Shown: positions 9,606 to 19,668 of the stretch, piece after piece
How positions within the stretch are numbered: the stretch's first letter is position 1
Layout of the letters: each line of letters begins with the position of its first letter
NCBI RefSeq assembly: GCF_900101095.1
Contig: NZ_FNFM01000014.1
Location: forward strand, 57,720-121,719
DNA length: 64,000 nt
DNA from: Actinopolyspora mzabensis
Lineage (GTDB): Bacteria > Actinomycetota > Actinomycetes > Mycobacteriales > Pseudonocardiaceae
Reading direction: 5' to 3'
Notes under the pieces: generated by a model
Told to the model about the DNA's origin: nothing
The model's database searches: none
The model's input: the letters and a program-made list of their open reading frames with translations, nothing else
Made by a program: the position numbers and the translations under genes

Positions 9606-9971
9606 AGCGGAGAGTCCTTCGCGAGAGTACGGGAGAAGCGGAAAGCGCGGGAGCGGAGGATCAACGATCCGTGATCACGGGGAAACTCGACGCGAAGGAC
9701 ACAGCGCGCTCGCTACCAGGCGCAGCTCGACATGGCGGTACTGACCGGCCGGACGCCGGACCGCCGTCGGGTTCACCTTCGCAGCGCGCAAAAACACGAC
9801 GAGAAGTGAACCAGGAACGGGGCGCTGCGGCAAGGAAATTCCCCGGAGTCCGCGATATCTCACACTGCCGTGCGATACCGGCTCACCTGGCGCTCACCTC
9901 GCTCCGGGAGTTCTCGCCGCGCGAACCGCGCGTTCCGGCGGCCTCCGCTCCACGGAAACCGGAGCGGAGCA
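9606..9971. other. Intergenic region upstream of the cysteine dioxygenase-like gene
   Basis: 366 bases between the PLP lyase stop and the cupin start. I see no convincing coding sequence, RNA gene or hairpin terminator. It presumably holds the promoter of the cupin gene. Confidence 0.35.
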
Positions 9972-11102
9972 CTACTCCCGCCGCAGTGCCGCGAGGACGT
10001 CGGCCACGAGATCGGCGGGATCCTCACACCCTGCCGAGAACCGCACGAAACCCTCCGGCACGGGATCTCCCCACTGAGCACGCCGGTCCACGGTGCTGTG
10101 CACCCCACCGAAACTGGTCGCTCCGGAAACGAGGTGACTGCGCTCGACGAACCGCTGCACCGCCTCGGCGTCCCGCAGTTCGAAGCGCAGCACGCCGCCC
10201 CATCGGCGCATCTGCCGACTCGCCACCTCGTGCGCGGGATCGCTCGGCATGCCGGGCCAGCGAACTCCCGTGACGTCCTCGTGACCGGACAACGCCTCGG
10301 CGAGCGCCGCCGCGTTCTCGGCCTGCCGGGCGAGCCGCAGATCGAGCGTCGCCATGCTGCGATGCGCCAGCCAGGTCTCGAACGGTGCCGGAATCGCGCC
10401 GGAAAGGGTTCGTACTCGGGTGAGGCGTTGCGCGAGTTCCTCGTCACGCACACTGACGTGGCCGAGCAACAGGTCGCTGTGCCCGCACAGGGCCTTCGTG
10501 TCACTGGCCACCACCGCGTCGGCACCGAGTTCCAGCGGTCGCTGCCCCAGCGGCGTGGCGGTCGTGTTGTCCACGGCCAGCAGCGCGCCCGCGGCGTGAG
10601 CACGCTCGGCCAACGCCGCGATGTCGCAGACGTCGAGACCGGGATTGGAGGGAGTCTCCAGCAACACCAGACGGGCGTCGTCGAAAACGTCCTCCGGGAA
10701 GGGACCCGCGGTCGGAACCTCCCTGACCCGCAGGTGCAGCTCGGCGAGTTCGGTCCGCACGAACTCCCTGGTGGCGTAGTAGCCGTCGGTGGGCAGCACC
10801 AGCACGTCACCGGCGTGCAGCACGGCTCGCAGCAGAGTGCCGATGGCCGCCATCCCGGAGGGCAGCAGCAGGCACTTTCCGCCGTCGAGCTCCCCGACGG
10901 CGGTCTCCAGCGCCCGCCAGGTGGGGTTCCCGTCCCGACCGTAGAAATCGGCGTCGCCGAGACGATCGGAGCCACCGAGGTGGTACGGGGCCGCGAACAC
11001 CGGTCCGGGCATGAACGGATCCCCGGTCGTCGGTTCGGTCTCTCCACCGTGTACGCAGCGCGTCCCGTCCCCGTACAACGGGCTCTCCCTCCTGTGCGGC
11101 AT
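9972..11102 (-). CDS. Cystathionine gamma-lyase/synthase-family PLP enzyme
   Basis: A 376-residue member of the Cys/Met-metabolism PLP family. Motifs in order: TRCVHGGE near the N-terminus, YGRDGNPTWRALE, LLPSGMAAIG, LVLLETPSNPGLDVCDI, VDNTTATPLGQRPLELGADAVVASDTKALCGHSDLL with the Schiff-base lysine in SDTK, and RFSAGCEDPADLVADV at the end. It could be a cystathionine gamma-lyase, a gamma-synthase or a related C-S lyase; sequence alone does not decide. The ATG at 11102 lies eight bases after the gpsA stop, so it is probably the last gene of a plsC-gpsA-lyase operon. Its position between gpsA and ddl has no counterpart I remember in mycobacteria. Confidence 0.8.
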   Translation of the reverse strand: MPHRRESPLYGDGTRCVHGGETEPTTGDPFMPGPVFAAPYHLGGSDRLGDADFYGRDGNPTWRALETAVGELDGGKCLLLPSGMAAIGTLLRAVLHAGDVLVLPTDGYYATREFVRTELAELHLRVREVPTAGPFPEDVFDDARLVLLETPSNPGLDVCDIAALAERAHAAGALLAVDNTTATPLGQRPLELGADAVVASDTKALCGHSDLLLGHVSVRDEELAQRLTRVRTLSGAIPAPFETWLAHRSMATLDLRLARQAENAAALAEALSGHEDVTGVRWPGMPSDPAHEVASRQMRRWGGVLRFELRDAEAVQRFVERSHLVSGATSFGGVHSTVDRRAQWGDPVPEGFVRFSAGCEDPADLVADVLAALRRE

Positions 11103-11110
11103 CTCGATCG

Positions 11111-12151
11111 CTATTCCGGTTTGCGGTCCCGTCCCAGCAACTCGGCCGCGGCGGGTACCGGGTCCAGCCCTTCGTGGCACACCCGGTGGACCACTTCGGC
11201 TATCGGCATCTCCACGCCGTTGGCGACCGCGAGCTCGCAAAGCGACCGGCAGGACTTGACGCCCTCCGCGACCTGCCCGTGTGCGGCACGCTGCGCCTCG
11301 GCGACGGAATCACCCTGCCCCAGGCGCTCCCCGAACGTGCGGTTGCGGGACAGCGGCGACACGCACGTGGCCACCAGATCGCCCATTCCGGCCAGCCCGG
11401 CGAAGGTCATGGGCTCGGCGCCCAGCGCCGTTCCCAACCGGGTCGTCTCGGCGATGCCCCTGGTGATGAGAGTGGACATGGTGTTGGAGCCGTACCCCAG
11501 CCCGGATGCCACCCCGCAGGCGAGCGCGATCACGTTCTTGCAGGCACCGGCCACCTCCACACCGACGATATCGGTGTTGGTGTAGGGCCGGAAGTATCCC
11601 GTCGAACAGGCACGCTGCAGCGCGACCGCGCGCTCGTGGTCCGGACAGGCGATCACCGTGGCGGTGGGCTGCTCGTCGGCTATCTCCTTGGCGAGATTGG
11701 GACCGGAAACCACGGCCACCCGGGCGGCGGACACATCGGCCACCTCGGCTATCACCTGGCTCATCCGCTTCAGGGTGCTCAACTCGACCCCTTTGGCCAG
11801 ACTGACCAACGTGGCTCCCTCCGGGAGGAGGGTCTGCCACCCGGTCAGGTTCTCCCGCAGGGTCTGACTCGGCACCGCGAGTACCACCGCGTCGGCCCCG
11901 TGCAGCGCCTCCGCGGCCTCGTCGGTAGCGCGCAACCCGCCGGGAAGCGGGGTTCGCGGCAGGTACTCGGTGTTGACGCGGTGACGCTCGATCTCCTCGG
12001 CCACGTGGGTCCTGCGGGCCCACAACCGCACCTCGGTGCCCGCGTCGGCGAGCACCTTGGCGAACGCGGTGCCCCAGGACCCGGCCCCAAGCACGGCCAC
12101 GCGCCGGAGCGCCGCACCACCCTCCGGTTCGGAAACGGCGGTCTCAGACAT
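11111..12151 (-). CDS. gpsA: NAD(P)-dependent glycerol-3-phosphate dehydrogenase
   Basis: Reduces dihydroxyacetone phosphate to sn-glycerol-3-phosphate, the backbone for phospholipids. The 346-residue cytoplasmic enzyme has the Rossmann motif [14 protein letters not shown] at residues 18-31, the motif [13 protein letters not shown], the [14 protein letters not shown] segment with the catalytic lysine, and [12 protein letters not shown]. The start codon overlaps the end of the upstream acyltransferase gene by eight bases, so the two are translationally coupled. That fits their pathway order: glycerol-3-phosphate supply and lysophosphatidate acylation. This is the second-gpsA position known in M. 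tuberculosis (Rv2982c). Confidence in function is high. Confidence 0.95.
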   Translation of the reverse strand: MSETAVSEPEGGAALRRVAVLGAGSWGTAFAKVLADAGTEVRLWARRTHVAEEIERHRVNTEYLPRTPLPGGLRATDEAAEALHGADAVVLAVPSQTLRENLTGWQTLLPEGATLVSLAKGVELSTLKRMSQVIAEVADVSAARVAVVSGPNLAKEIADEQPTATVIACPDHERAVALQRACSTGYFRPYTNTDIVGVEVAGACKNVIALACGVASGLGYGSNTMSTLITRGIAETTRLGTALGAEPMTFAGLAGMGDLVATCVSPLSRNRTFGERLGQGDSVAEAQRAAHGQVAEGVKSCRSLCELAVANGVEMPIAEVVHRVCHEGLDPVPAAAELLGRDRKPE

Positions 12152-12923
12152 GGTCGTCGTTCCGCTCCACACGCCTCGAACCGGAGTAGAACGAGGCGGG
12201 CGCCGGTTCCTCCCTGATGTCGGCCAGCTGGTCGCGTACCCGACGCATGAGCAGCTCGGTGACCTCGCGCAACACCTTGGTGTCGACTTCTCCCGCGCGA
12301 TACTCGGACAGGTCCTCGGGGGCGCCGAACCGCAGCGTGACCCGTTTGCGCGGGAAGGGGCGGAAACGTTTGTGATACCCGTCGAGGATTTCCCTGGTCC
12401 CCCATCTCGCCACCGGAATCACCGGGACGTCGTGTTCCAGGGCGAGCCTGGCCACCCCCACCTTGGGGGTCATGGGCCAGCCCTCCGGGTCCTTGGTGAT
12501 GGTGCCGTCGGGATAGATCAGCACCACCTTGCCCTGTTCCAGGGCCCGGTGGGCGTCCCGGAGGCTCTGCTGGGCGCTCACACTGCCGCGATACACCGGG
12601 ATCTGCTCCACTCCCCGCAACACACCGCGCAGCACCGGGTAGTTCCAGAGCGTGTGTTTGGCCAGGAAGCGGGGAAGCCTGCCCGCCCGGTGCACCGACA
12701 CCGCGTCGTAGATCGGATCGAGGTGCGAGATGTGGTTGAGCACCAACAGCGCGCCACCCTGGGCGGGGACGTGCTCCAGCCCGATCAGTCTGGTCCGTGC
12801 CAGCAAGGTCTTGAGCGGATAGAACACGACGATGGCGATCGCCAACCAGATTCTGCCGACCACACCGTTTCCACGCTCTTTGGTGGCGCCGCGGGAACGT
12901 CGCAAACTCCTCGGCTCGGCCAC
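12144..12923 (-). CDS. 1-acyl-sn-glycerol-3-phosphate acyltransferase (PlsC family)
   Basis: A 259-residue membrane-associated acyltransferase that would convert lysophosphatidate to phosphatidate. The catalytic NHISHLDP block (HX4D) lies near residue 62, and the glycerol-3-phosphate-binding motif [12 protein letters not shown] near residue 135. An N-terminal hydrophobic stretch ([18 protein letters not shown], residues 20-37) anchors it to the membrane. The GTG at 12923 is supported by GGAG five bases upstream. It overlaps gpsA by eight bases. The divergent gene is cofC, with about 100 bases of shared promoter region. Acyl donor preference cannot be read. Confidence 0.88.
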   Translation of the reverse strand: MAEPRSLRRSRGATKERGNGVVGRIWLAIAIVVFYPLKTLLARTRLIGLEHVPAQGGALLVLNHISHLDPIYDAVSVHRAGRLPRFLAKHTLWNYPVLRGVLRGVEQIPVYRGSVSAQQSLRDAHRALEQGKVVLIYPDGTITKDPEGWPMTPKVGVARLALEHDVPVIPVARWGTREILDGYHKRFRPFPRKRVTLRFGAPEDLSEYRAGEVDTKVLREVTELLMRRVRDQLADIREEPAPASFYSGSRRVERNDDHV

Positions 12924-13026
12924 GCCAACTCCTTCCGTTTGAGCGGCTGCCAACATACCCGTTGGGGTGGGCACCGCCGATTGACCGGTCGCGAGAGCTC
13001 TCCCCGCTGAGGCGCAGAATGGCGGG

Positions 13027-13698
13027 GTGACCGTGGGAGTCCAACTGCTCGTACCGATCAAACCACTGCACCTGGCAAAGACCCGGTTGCGTACCGCGCG
13101 AACCCTTCCCGAGGAGCACCCCGAGCTGGTTACCGCGCTCGCGATGGACACCGTCCTGGCAGCGGCAACGGCCGAACGGGTACGGGAAGTGCTGGTGGTC
13201 ACCTCGGACGCGGTGCTGACGCGCCGGTTCCGCGAACTCGGGGTGGAGGTGCTGCCCGACTCCCCGCGGGCCGGGCTCAACGCGGCGCTGCGACACGGTG
13301 ATCACCTCCTCGGCGCACGGGGCACGAAGGTCCGGGTCGGCGCCCTGCAGGCGGATCTTCCCGCGTTGCGCGGTACCGACCTGGACGGTGCCATCGCGGA
13401 GGCGGACTCGGAACGCTCCTACTGCGCGGATCGCCAGGGCAGCGGGACCACCCTGTTGCTCGCCGCCGGCGGCGACGCGCTACGCCCCGGCTTCGGCGCA
13501 GGCTCGGCAACGGCTCACCGCGAGAGCGGCGCGAAGGCACTCCTCGGATCGTGGGCCTCGCTGCGCTGCGACGTGGACACCGAAACCGACCTGCGTGCGG
13601 CGGAGGCCCTGGGGCTCGGAAGCCGCACCGGGGAACTGCTGCGACGAAACGATCCAAAACCAAACCGTACCGGAATCGGCTGCTCGGGCACGGTGTAG
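13027..13698 (+). CDS. cofC: 2-phospho-L-lactate/phosphoenolpyruvate guanylyltransferase
   Basis: CofC (FbiD) activates 2-phospholactate or phosphoenolpyruvate with GTP to start the side chain of coenzyme F420, the redox cofactor of many actinobacteria. The 223-residue product has the nucleotidyltransferase N-terminus [15 protein letters not shown] (residues 7-21), [25 protein letters not shown] near residue 107 and a C-terminal [16 protein letters not shown]. It sits directly before ppk, as in the M. tuberculosis order Rv2983-Rv2984-Rv2985. The GTG at 13027 is the only start that preserves the conserved N-terminus. No other F420 gene is in the window. Confidence 0.9.
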   Translation: MTVGVQLLVPIKPLHLAKTRLRTARTLPEEHPELVTALAMDTVLAAATAERVREVLVVTSDAVLTRRFRELGVEVLPDSPRAGLNAALRHGDHLLGARGTKVRVGALQADLPALRGTDLDGAIAEADSERSYCADRQGSGTTLLLAAGGDALRPGFGAGSATAHRESGAKALLGSWASLRCDVDTETDLRAAEALGLGSRTGELLRRNDPKPNRTGIGCSGTV

Positions 13699-13811
13699 CA
13701 CCACCGAAACCACTGAGTTCGGGCGACTCTTCACCCCGGCCTACTTGTGTAACCTCCGTCACCATCCGATCGGATGAGCGTAGCCCCCACCTCATGCGTG
13801 ACAATAGTGGT

Positions 13812-16076
13812 GTGAGTACGGACGGCGACGATCGGCTTTCCGAATCGATGCGAGGGACCAGCGACGAGACGACTCCTCGGCAGGTCGCTCAACACGCGCC
13901 CGAAGCCATCACGCCCGAGGCCGGGACGGCGCCGGACGAAACGGTCACGCGCGGCGGCGAATCGGACGGCGCGCGCGTACCTGCGGCCCCTCCCGCGGTC
14001 ACCAGAGCCGTGGCCAGTACGGACCTTCCGGAGAATCGGTACCTCAACCGCGAGTTGTCCTGGTTGGATTTCAACGCCCGGGTGCTGGCCGTGGCCGAGG
14101 ACCGGTCCCAGCCGCCGCTGGAACGGGCGAAGTTCCTGGGCATATTCGCCTCGAACCTGGACGAGTTCTACATGGTGCGCGTGGCCGGGCTGAAACGGCG
14201 CGAGGAGACGGGGCTGTCGGTACGCAGCGCCGACGGCCTCTCGCCACACGAACAGCTGACCCGCATCTCGGCACGGAACCAGGACCTGGTGGAACGGCTC
14301 GACCGGGTCTTCCTCGACGAGCTGCTGCCGGAACTCGAGGCCAACGGCATCCGCATCCTGAGTTGGACGCGGCTCGAGGACCGGGACCGGGAGAACCTGA
14401 CGCGCTACTTCGAGGACCACGTCTTCCCGGTACTGACTCCGCTCGCCGTCGATCCGGCGCACCCCTTCCCCTACATTTCCGGGCTGTCACTGAACCTCGC
14501 GGTGATGGTCACCGACACCGAGGCCGGGATCAAGCGGTTCGCCAGGGTCAAGGTGCCCGACAACGTGGCGCGACTGATCCGGGTGGAGGACGACCGGGAC
14601 CAGTTGCAGAGCACGTTCATCCCGCTCGAAGAGCTCATAGCGGCGCACCTGGACAAACTTTTCCCCGGCATGGAGGTCACCGAACACCACATCTTCCGCG
14701 TGACGCGCAACGCGGACCTGGAGGTCGAGGAGGACCGCGACGAGGACCTGCTGCAGGCCATGGAACGCGAGCTGGCACGCAGACGGTTCGGTCCGCCCGT
14801 ACGGCTGGAAATAGCCGACACGATGAGCCGGACAATGCTCGACCTGCTGCTGCGCGAGCTGGACGTGGACCCGCACGACGTCGTGGAGGTGCGTGGCCTG
14901 CTGGATCTCTCCTGCATGTTCCAGCTGGGCAAACTACAACGCCCGGACCTGAAAGGGGGGCCGATAGTCCCCGCCACTCATCCGGCCTTCGCGGAGGGCA
15001 ACACGTCCAAGAGCATCTTCGCGACATTACGCGAGGGCGACGTGCTGTTACATCATCCCTACCACGCGTTCTCCACCTCGGTGCAGCGCTTCATAGAGCA
15101 GGCGGCCGTGGACCCGCAGGTACTCGCGATCAAGCAGACGTTGTACCGGACCTCGGGTGACTCACCGATAGTCAACTCGCTGATCGACGCGGCCGAGGCC
15201 GGCAAACAAGTGGTGGCACTGGTCGAGCTCAAGGCGCGGTTCGACGAGCAGGCGAACATCCAGTGGGCGCGTGCCCTGGAACGATCCGGGGTGCACGTGG
15301 TATACGGCCTGGTGGGGTTGAAAACCCACTGCAAGACGGCACTCGTGGTGCGCCAGGAGGGGGCGACGCTGCGGCGTTACTGCCACCTGGGAACCGGCAA
15401 CTACAACCCAAAAACCGCTCGAACCTACGAGGATCTGGGACTGCTCACCGCCGATGACGACATCGGCGCGGATCTGACGGATCTGTTCAACGTACTCACC
15501 GGATACGCGCGGCACGACACTTATCGCAGGATTCTGGTCTCCCCCCAGGGCATCCGAACCGGGATAGTCGAACGAATCGAGGGCGAAATAGCGCTGGCGC
15601 GAACGGGAAAACCGGCGGGAATCCGGATGAAGATCAATTCGCTGGTCGACGAACAGATCATCGATGCTCTCTACCGTGCCTCGCTCGCCGGCGTTCCCGT
15701 TCGGATCGTGGTACGAGGTATTTGTGCCTTGCAGGCGGGAGTCGAGGGTCTGAGCGAAAACATCGAAGTCCGATCGATCCTCGGCAGGTTCCTGGAACAT
15801 TCCAGGGTGTTTCATTTCCAGGGCGCGGACGAACACTGGATCGGAAGTGCCGACATGATGCACCGGAATCTGGACCGTCGGATCGAGGCGCAGGTGCAGG
15901 TCACCGATCCCAGGCTGACCTCGGAACTGGACTCGCTGTTGGACTCGGCACTTCACCCGCAGACACGTTGCTGGGTGCTCAACTCGAAGGGTGATTGGGA
16001 GGCATCACCGCGGCAGGACCAGCAGGTACGGGACCACCAGACGGAGATGCTGCGCCTGCACGGCGCTAAGGTTTGA
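13812..16076 (+). CDS. ppk: Polyphosphate kinase 1
   Basis: Makes inorganic polyphosphate from ATP reversibly. About 70 disordered N-terminal residues precede [20 protein letters not shown], the PPK1 N domain. The two conserved histidines stand in [11 protein letters not shown] and [10 protein letters not shown], 19 residues apart, matching E. coli His435 (the phosphorylated residue) and His454. Length is 754 residues. I chose GTG 13812 because a GACAAT -10-like hexamer lies six bases upstream, suggesting a leaderless message, and because no Shine-Dalgarno precedes the ATG at 13794. It is followed after six bases by mutT1, and the pair is an operon. Polyphosphate links to stress survival in related genera. 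Confidence 0.95.
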   Translation: MSTDGDDRLSESMRGTSDETTPRQVAQHAPEAITPEAGTAPDETVTRGGESDGARVPAAPPAVTRAVASTDLPENRYLNRELSWLDFNARVLAVAEDRSQPPLERAKFLGIFASNLDEFYMVRVAGLKRREETGLSVRSADGLSPHEQLTRISARNQDLVERLDRVFLDELLPELEANGIRILSWTRLEDRDRENLTRYFEDHVFPVLTPLAVDPAHPFPYISGLSLNLAVMVTDTEAGIKRFARVKVPDNVARLIRVEDDRDQLQSTFIPLEELIAAHLDKLFPGMEVTEHHIFRVTRNADLEVEEDRDEDLLQAMERELARRRFGPPVRLEIADTMSRTMLDLLLRELDVDPHDVVEVRGLLDLSCMFQLGKLQRPDLKGGPIVPATHPAFAEGNTSKSIFATLREGDVLLHHPYHAFSTSVQRFIEQAAVDPQVLAIKQTLYRTSGDSPIVNSLIDAAEAGKQVVALVELKARFDEQANIQWARALERSGVHVVYGLVGLKTHCKTALVVRQEGATLRRYCHLGTGNYNPKTARTYEDLGLLTADDDIGADLTDLFNVLTGYARHDTYRRILVSPQGIRTGIVERIEGEIALARTGKPAGIRMKINSLVDEQIIDALYRASLAGVPVRIVVRGICALQAGVEGLSENIEVRSILGRFLEHSRVFHFQGADEHWIGSADMMHRNLDRRIEAQVQVTDPRLTSELDSLLDSALHPQTRCWVLNSKGDWEASPRQDQQVRDHQTEMLRLHGAKV

Positions 16077-16082
16077 GTCGAG

Positions 16083-17105
16083 ATGTCCAACTCCGAACCC
16101 ACTTCCGAGATCGATCCACCCGCGACGTCGAAATCCGCGACGGTGCACGGCGACACGGGGGGCCCGCTGCCCGCGGTAAGGGCTGCCGGGGCCGTGCTGT
16201 GGCGGCCGGGGCCGAGCGAGCCCCCGGAGATCGCCGTGGTGCACCGCCCCCGTTACGGGGACTGGTCGCTTCCCAAGGGCAAGCTGGACCCCGGTGAGAC
16301 GATCCCGCAAGCAGCCGCGCGGGAGGTCACCGAGGAGACGGGACTGAACTGCGTGCTGTCCCGCCACCTGCGCAGGATCGATTACGAGGTCCCCTGGGGA
16401 AGGGACGGCCGGGCCGCCAAGTCCGTTGACTACTTCGCCGCGCGTGCGCTTCCCGGGGAGTTCGTCGCCAACGAGGAGGTCGACGAACTGCGCTGGGTGC
16501 CCGCGGCAAGAGCTCACGAGTGGTTGACCTACGCGGACGACCACGACGTGGTGGACTCGTTCATGAGCCTGCCCACCACGATGAGCACCGTACTGCTGGT
16601 ACGGCACGCCGAGGCGGGCGAGCGCACGGAATTCCACGGTGACGACAACCTGCGACCGCTCAGCGAAGCAGGGTGGCTACAACGGAATCAGCTGCACGGC
16701 CTGCTCTCGCTGTTCGGCCCCGAACGTGTCCACTCCGCGCCGAGACTGCGCTGTGAGCAGACGGTGGATTCCGTCGCCGAGAGTCTGCGGACGAACGTCG
16801 AATCCGAACCCGCGCTTTCCGAGGAGGCGTATCGAGCCGACCCGGAGGCCGGGAGGCGACGACTGCTGCGCATCGCCGCCGAGCCGGGGACCGCGGTGGT
16901 GTGCAGCCAGGGCGGTGTCATTCCGGATCTGGTGGGCTCCCTGGCCCGCTCGGACGGGCTGTCACTCGGTGAGCTCAACAGCCGTAAAGCCAGTGTCTGG
17001 GTTCTCTCCTTCCTCACCACGCCGCATTTAGGTGACGGTTCACATCCGGCACCGCTGTTGGCAGCCGCCGACTACTTCCCCGGTCCGTCGCCGGAAAGCA
17101 CGTGA
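16083..17105 (+). CDS. mutT1: MutT1-like Nudix hydrolase with histidine phosphatase domain
   Basis: A two-domain housecleaning enzyme of 340 residues. The N-terminal Nudix domain carries the complete box, GKLDPGETIPQAAAREV followed by TEETGL (residues 64-86). The C-terminal domain is a histidine phosphatase with RHAEAGERT near residue 170 and the second conserved segment PRLRCEQTV. In mycobacterial MutT1 the pair converts 8-oxo-GTP and 8-oxo-dGTP, and also diadenosine polyphosphates, to nucleoside monophosphates or lower phosphates. The gene starts six bases after the ppk stop and converges on the HU gene. The N-terminal 25 residues look disordered. Confidence 0.92.
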   Translation: MSNSEPTSEIDPPATSKSATVHGDTGGPLPAVRAAGAVLWRPGPSEPPEIAVVHRPRYGDWSLPKGKLDPGETIPQAAAREVTEETGLNCVLSRHLRRIDYEVPWGRDGRAAKSVDYFAARALPGEFVANEEVDELRWVPAARAHEWLTYADDHDVVDSFMSLPTTMSTVLLVRHAEAGERTEFHGDDNLRPLSEAGWLQRNQLHGLLSLFGPERVHSAPRLRCEQTVDSVAESLRTNVESEPALSEEAYRADPEAGRRRLLRIAAEPGTAVVCSQGGVIPDLVGSLARSDGLSLGELNSRKASVWVLSFLTTPHLGDGSHPAPLLAAADYFPGPSPEST

Positions 17106-17123
17106 AAGGAACTGCCACCGGCG

Positions 17124-18125
17124 TCACTTCTTGCTGCTACGGCCGGAAGTGGACTTCTTGGTCGAGGTCGTGGAGGTCTTGGCCTGCTGTGTCCTCCCGG
17201 TGCCGGACCTGGAGCTCGTCGTCCTGCCGGTACCCGTCGACTTCGTAGCACCCGACTTGGCGGTACCGGTGGACTTCGCCGCGCCGCTCCCGGCCGAGGA
17301 CTTGGTGGTGCTCGCTTTCGCGGTGCTCGACTTGGCCGCCGTCCCACTCTTGGCCGCCGTCCCGCTCTTGCTGGTGCTGGTCTTGCTGGTGCCGCTCTTG
17401 GCGGTGCTGGCCTTGGCCGTACTCGCTCTGGTAGCGGTGGCAGCGCTTGTCCGACTCGTCGACGTCTTCGACCGGGTTCCGCCCGTGGCACCACTCTTGC
17501 TCGTCGCCGAACGAGCGCTGGTGGACTTGGAGCTCGTCGTCCTGCCGGTACCCGTCGACTTCGTAGCACCCGACTTGGCGGCACCGGTGGACTTCGCGGT
17601 GCTCGACTTGGCTGCCGTCCCGCTCTTGCTGGTGCCGGTCTTGCTGGTGCCGGTCTTGGCAGCCCCCGTCCTCGCCGTGGAGCTACGGCTGCTCGTCCCG
17701 CTCGTGGTGGCAGCGGTGGTACGGGATCCCGTCCTACCCGCACGGCTCGTGGTGGTTCCGGTAGGGGTGGAACCGGAGGAACTCTTGGTGCTCGTAGCGG
17801 TGCTGCGACTCGCCGTACCGGTCTTGGCCGTCGCCGCACGGGGAAGTTTTCGTTGGCCGCCCACCACTTCCTTGAACTGTGTACCGGCCCGAAAAGCGGG
17901 CACGTTGGTCTTGCGGACCCGCACCGCCTCACCGGTACGTGGATTGCGGGCGGTGCGGGCGGCACGAGCTCGTTTCTCGAAAACGCCGAAGCCCGTGATA
18001 TTCACCTTCTCGCCTTTGTTGACGTTGCGGACGATGAGATCCACGACGTTGTCCACTGCCTGACTCGCGGTTTGTTTGTCACCGAGGCGTTCGGCCAATG
18101 CCTCGATTAGTTGCGCCTTGTTCAC
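17124..18125 (-). CDS. hupB: HU-type nucleoid protein with very long Ser/Thr/Gly/Lys tail
   Basis: The first 93 residues are a normal HU domain: [34 protein letters not shown] and the DNA-binding arm ending [18 protein letters not shown]. Residues 94-333 form a tail of about 240 residues made almost only of Ser, Thr, Gly, Ala, Lys and Arg, with units such as [12 protein letters not shown] and [13 protein letters not shown]. Mycobacterial HupB is about 214 residues with a PAKKA-type tail; this one is far longer and dominated by Ser/Thr and Gly. The tail should be disordered, basic and DNA-compacting, with many possible Ser/Thr-kinase sites. GTG 18125 has GGAGG seven bases upstream. The gene lies downstream of leuCD, as in M. 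tuberculosis. Confidence 0.9.
   Translation of the reverse strand: MNKAQLIEALAERLGDKQTASQAVDNVVDLIVRNVNKGEKVNITGFGVFEKRARAARTARNPRTGEAVRVRKTNVPAFRAGTQFKEVVGGQRKLPRAATAKTGTASRSTATSTKSSSGSTPTGTTTSRAGRTGSRTTAATTSGTSSRSSTARTGAAKTGTSKTGTSKSGTAAKSSTAKSTGAAKSGATKSTGTGRTTSSKSTSARSATSKSGATGGTRSKTSTSRTSAATATRASTAKASTAKSGTSKTSTSKSGTAAKSGTAAKSSTAKASTTKSSAGSGAAKSTGTAKSGATKSTGTGRTTSSRSGTGRTQQAKTSTTSTKKSTSGRSSKK
17211..17279. repeat. Direct repeat copy 1 in the HU tail
   Basis: This 69-base segment recurs at 17529-17597 with one mismatch. The two are 318 bases apart, exactly 106 codons, so the duplication is in frame. It encodes a tail unit that includes [16 protein letters not shown]. It indicates growth of the HU tail by tandem or segmental duplication. 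Confidence 0.85.
17529..17597. repeat. Direct repeat copy 2 in the HU tail
   Basis: Second copy of the 69-base unit at 17211-17279. The only base difference I see falls at 17582 (C here, T at 17264 in copy 1). It lies nearer the HU domain because the gene runs on the minus strand. Confidence 0.85.
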
Positions 18126-18967
18126 GTCAGTCCCTCCCAGGACAACTACGGCCCGTCCGGGCCGACTCAGGAGCCACGGTAAATCTCCGCGGGAGTGGAT
18201 GCCATTCGCCACGCCCGCTTTTCGCGTGGTGGCGCGCCATTGACGGCCCGAGAAAACCGATATGGCCCCAGCGGCGCTTTGTCGCCCGGTGTTTTCCGTG
18301 AGGCGCGAGCGACGGAACCAACAGCCCGCTCTCGGTTGCGATGAACCGACATCGGGCGTGCACCCGGACCGCGTAGCGGCAAGTCCTGGGAGAAGCACGA
18401 CGCGGGAGGAAGACGAGGCGGGGGAACACGACGTGGGGAATCAGCGGGTGCGCGGCACGCGGGAGTAGTCGTTCCGGAGCCGGGAAGAGCCGAAGTACCG
18501 GGAAACCACGGGCCGTCGACCGGGTGGGACTCGAGCACGCACTCGTGGAGTCGGTTTCCCGGTACGGGCCGGGTGGGATGCGCCGGATCGGCGCTCGCGA
18601 GCCGCGCGGGGCACGTCGAGCACCACTGCCGGATGTGCCTCGTTGCCTCGCGGTGCGTCAGAACCGCGCGGACGCGTCCTCGGACGGGTCCGCCTGTCGC
18701 CCGGAGTCGAGCCGCCGAATCGCGGCGGAACTCCGGCGGACGCCTCCTCGAGGTTTTCCGGCCTGGTTGGCAGGGTTGCTCACTCGGCGGAACCTCCCGC
18801 CGGCTGCGGGGCCCGACATGGGGTAGCGGCCTACCCAACGTCGGGCCCTCCCTGCGGGAGCGCGACGCGGGAGCACCCGCGAGGGGTCGCCCTGCCGAGG
18901 AGCTCTCCGACGTTTCCGGCGCGGCAACCGGCCCACGCCGCTCGGCGAACCGACCGGAAAACCCCGA
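18126..18967. other. 842-base intergenic region between leuD and hupB
   Basis: This is the longest stretch in the window without a recognisable gene. Several open frames exist, but all are Arg/Pro-rich, lack family resemblance and have no ribosome-binding site. The region must hold the hupB promoter near 18130-18300 and one strong hairpin at 18810-18847. An imperfect inverted repeat (CCACGC ... GCGTGG) lies near 18210-18232. I see no RNA gene of known type; a small RNA is possible but unsupported. Confidence 0.4.
18810..18847. terminator. Strong hairpin 120 bases after leuD
   Basis: GGCCCGAC (18810-18817) pairs with GTCGGGCC (18840-18847), and GGGTAG (18821-18826) with CTACCC (18831-18836), around a 4-base loop and a 3-by-3 internal mismatch. 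There is no T run on either side. It may terminate leuCD transcription from the right; the role is inferred from position. Confidence 0.45.
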
Positions 18968-19570
18968 TCAACCGGTGGAGGCGGCCTGCGTGGTGGGCAG
19001 GAAACTCGGTCTGGTTCGCTCGAAGGCGTCGATGTTGTCCTCCGAGCGCATCGTCAGGCCGATGTCGTCGAAGCCCTCCAACAGCCGCCAGCGGGTGTAC
19101 TCGTCCACCTCGAAACCGATGGTGAGGTCCTTGGCGCTCACGGTGCGCGCCTCGAGGTCCACCGTGACCTCGGTTCCGGGCTCGGACTCGAGCAGCTTCC
19201 AGAGCAGTTCCACATCGGACTGCTCGCAGCGAGCGGCGAGCAGTCCCTGCTTACCCGCGTTGCCTCGGAAGATGTCCGCGAACCGGGAGGATATGACGAC
19301 CCGGAAACCGTAGTCCTTCAGCGCCCAGACCGCGTGTTCCCTGGAGGAACCGGTCCCGAAATCGGGGCCGGCCACCAGCACGCTGCCCCGGCTGAACGGT
19401 TCGACGTTGAGGATGAAGTCCTCGTCGGCGCGCCAGGCCGCGAACAGGGCGTCCTCGAAACCCGTTCGCGCCACACGCTTGAGGTAGACGGCGGGAATGA
19501 TCTGGTCGGTGTCTACGTTGGACCGCCGAAGTGGCACCCCGATACCGGTGTGCGTGGTGAACGGCTCCAT
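18968..19570 (-). CDS. leuD: 3-isopropylmalate dehydratase small subunit
   Basis: Small, swivelling subunit of isopropylmalate isomerase, which converts 2- to 3-isopropylmalate in leucine synthesis. The 200-residue product has [17 protein letters not shown] (residues 15-31), [19 protein letters not shown] near 70-88 and [15 protein letters not shown], all diagnostic for LeuD. The ATG at 19570 has GGAG six bases upstream. It follows leuC on the same strand with a gap of about 98 bases. LeuB is encoded 10 kb away on the same strand, but no leuA is present in the window. Confidence 0.96.
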   Translation of the reverse strand: MEPFTTHTGIGVPLRRSNVDTDQIIPAVYLKRVARTGFEDALFAAWRADEDFILNVEPFSRGSVLVAGPDFGTGSSREHAVWALKDYGFRVVISSRFADIFRGNAGKQGLLAARCEQSDVELLWKLLESEPGTEVTVDLEARTVSAKDLTIGFEVDEYTRWRLLEGFDDIGLTMRSEDNIDAFERTRPSFLPTTQAASTG

Positions 19571-19668
19571 GAGGTACTCCGTATCTCGGGTTGATGGGTG
19601 GCTGCCCGGCGGGTCCGGACTCCGCGAACCTGTCGGGACCAGCGCACCGGTGTCACGACGTGGCTCGG

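Noticed and set aside
9860..11047. A long minus-strand frame overlapping the cystathionine lyase in another frame
   Set aside because: Composition is Arg/Trp/Cys/Pro-rich shadow sequence; the PLP-enzyme frame has all the family motifs.
17032..18063. A Val/Leu/Pro-rich plus-strand frame opposite the HU tail
   Set aside because: It is the mirror of the Ser/Thr/Lys repeat codons; the minus-strand HU start, domain and ribosome-binding site are clear.
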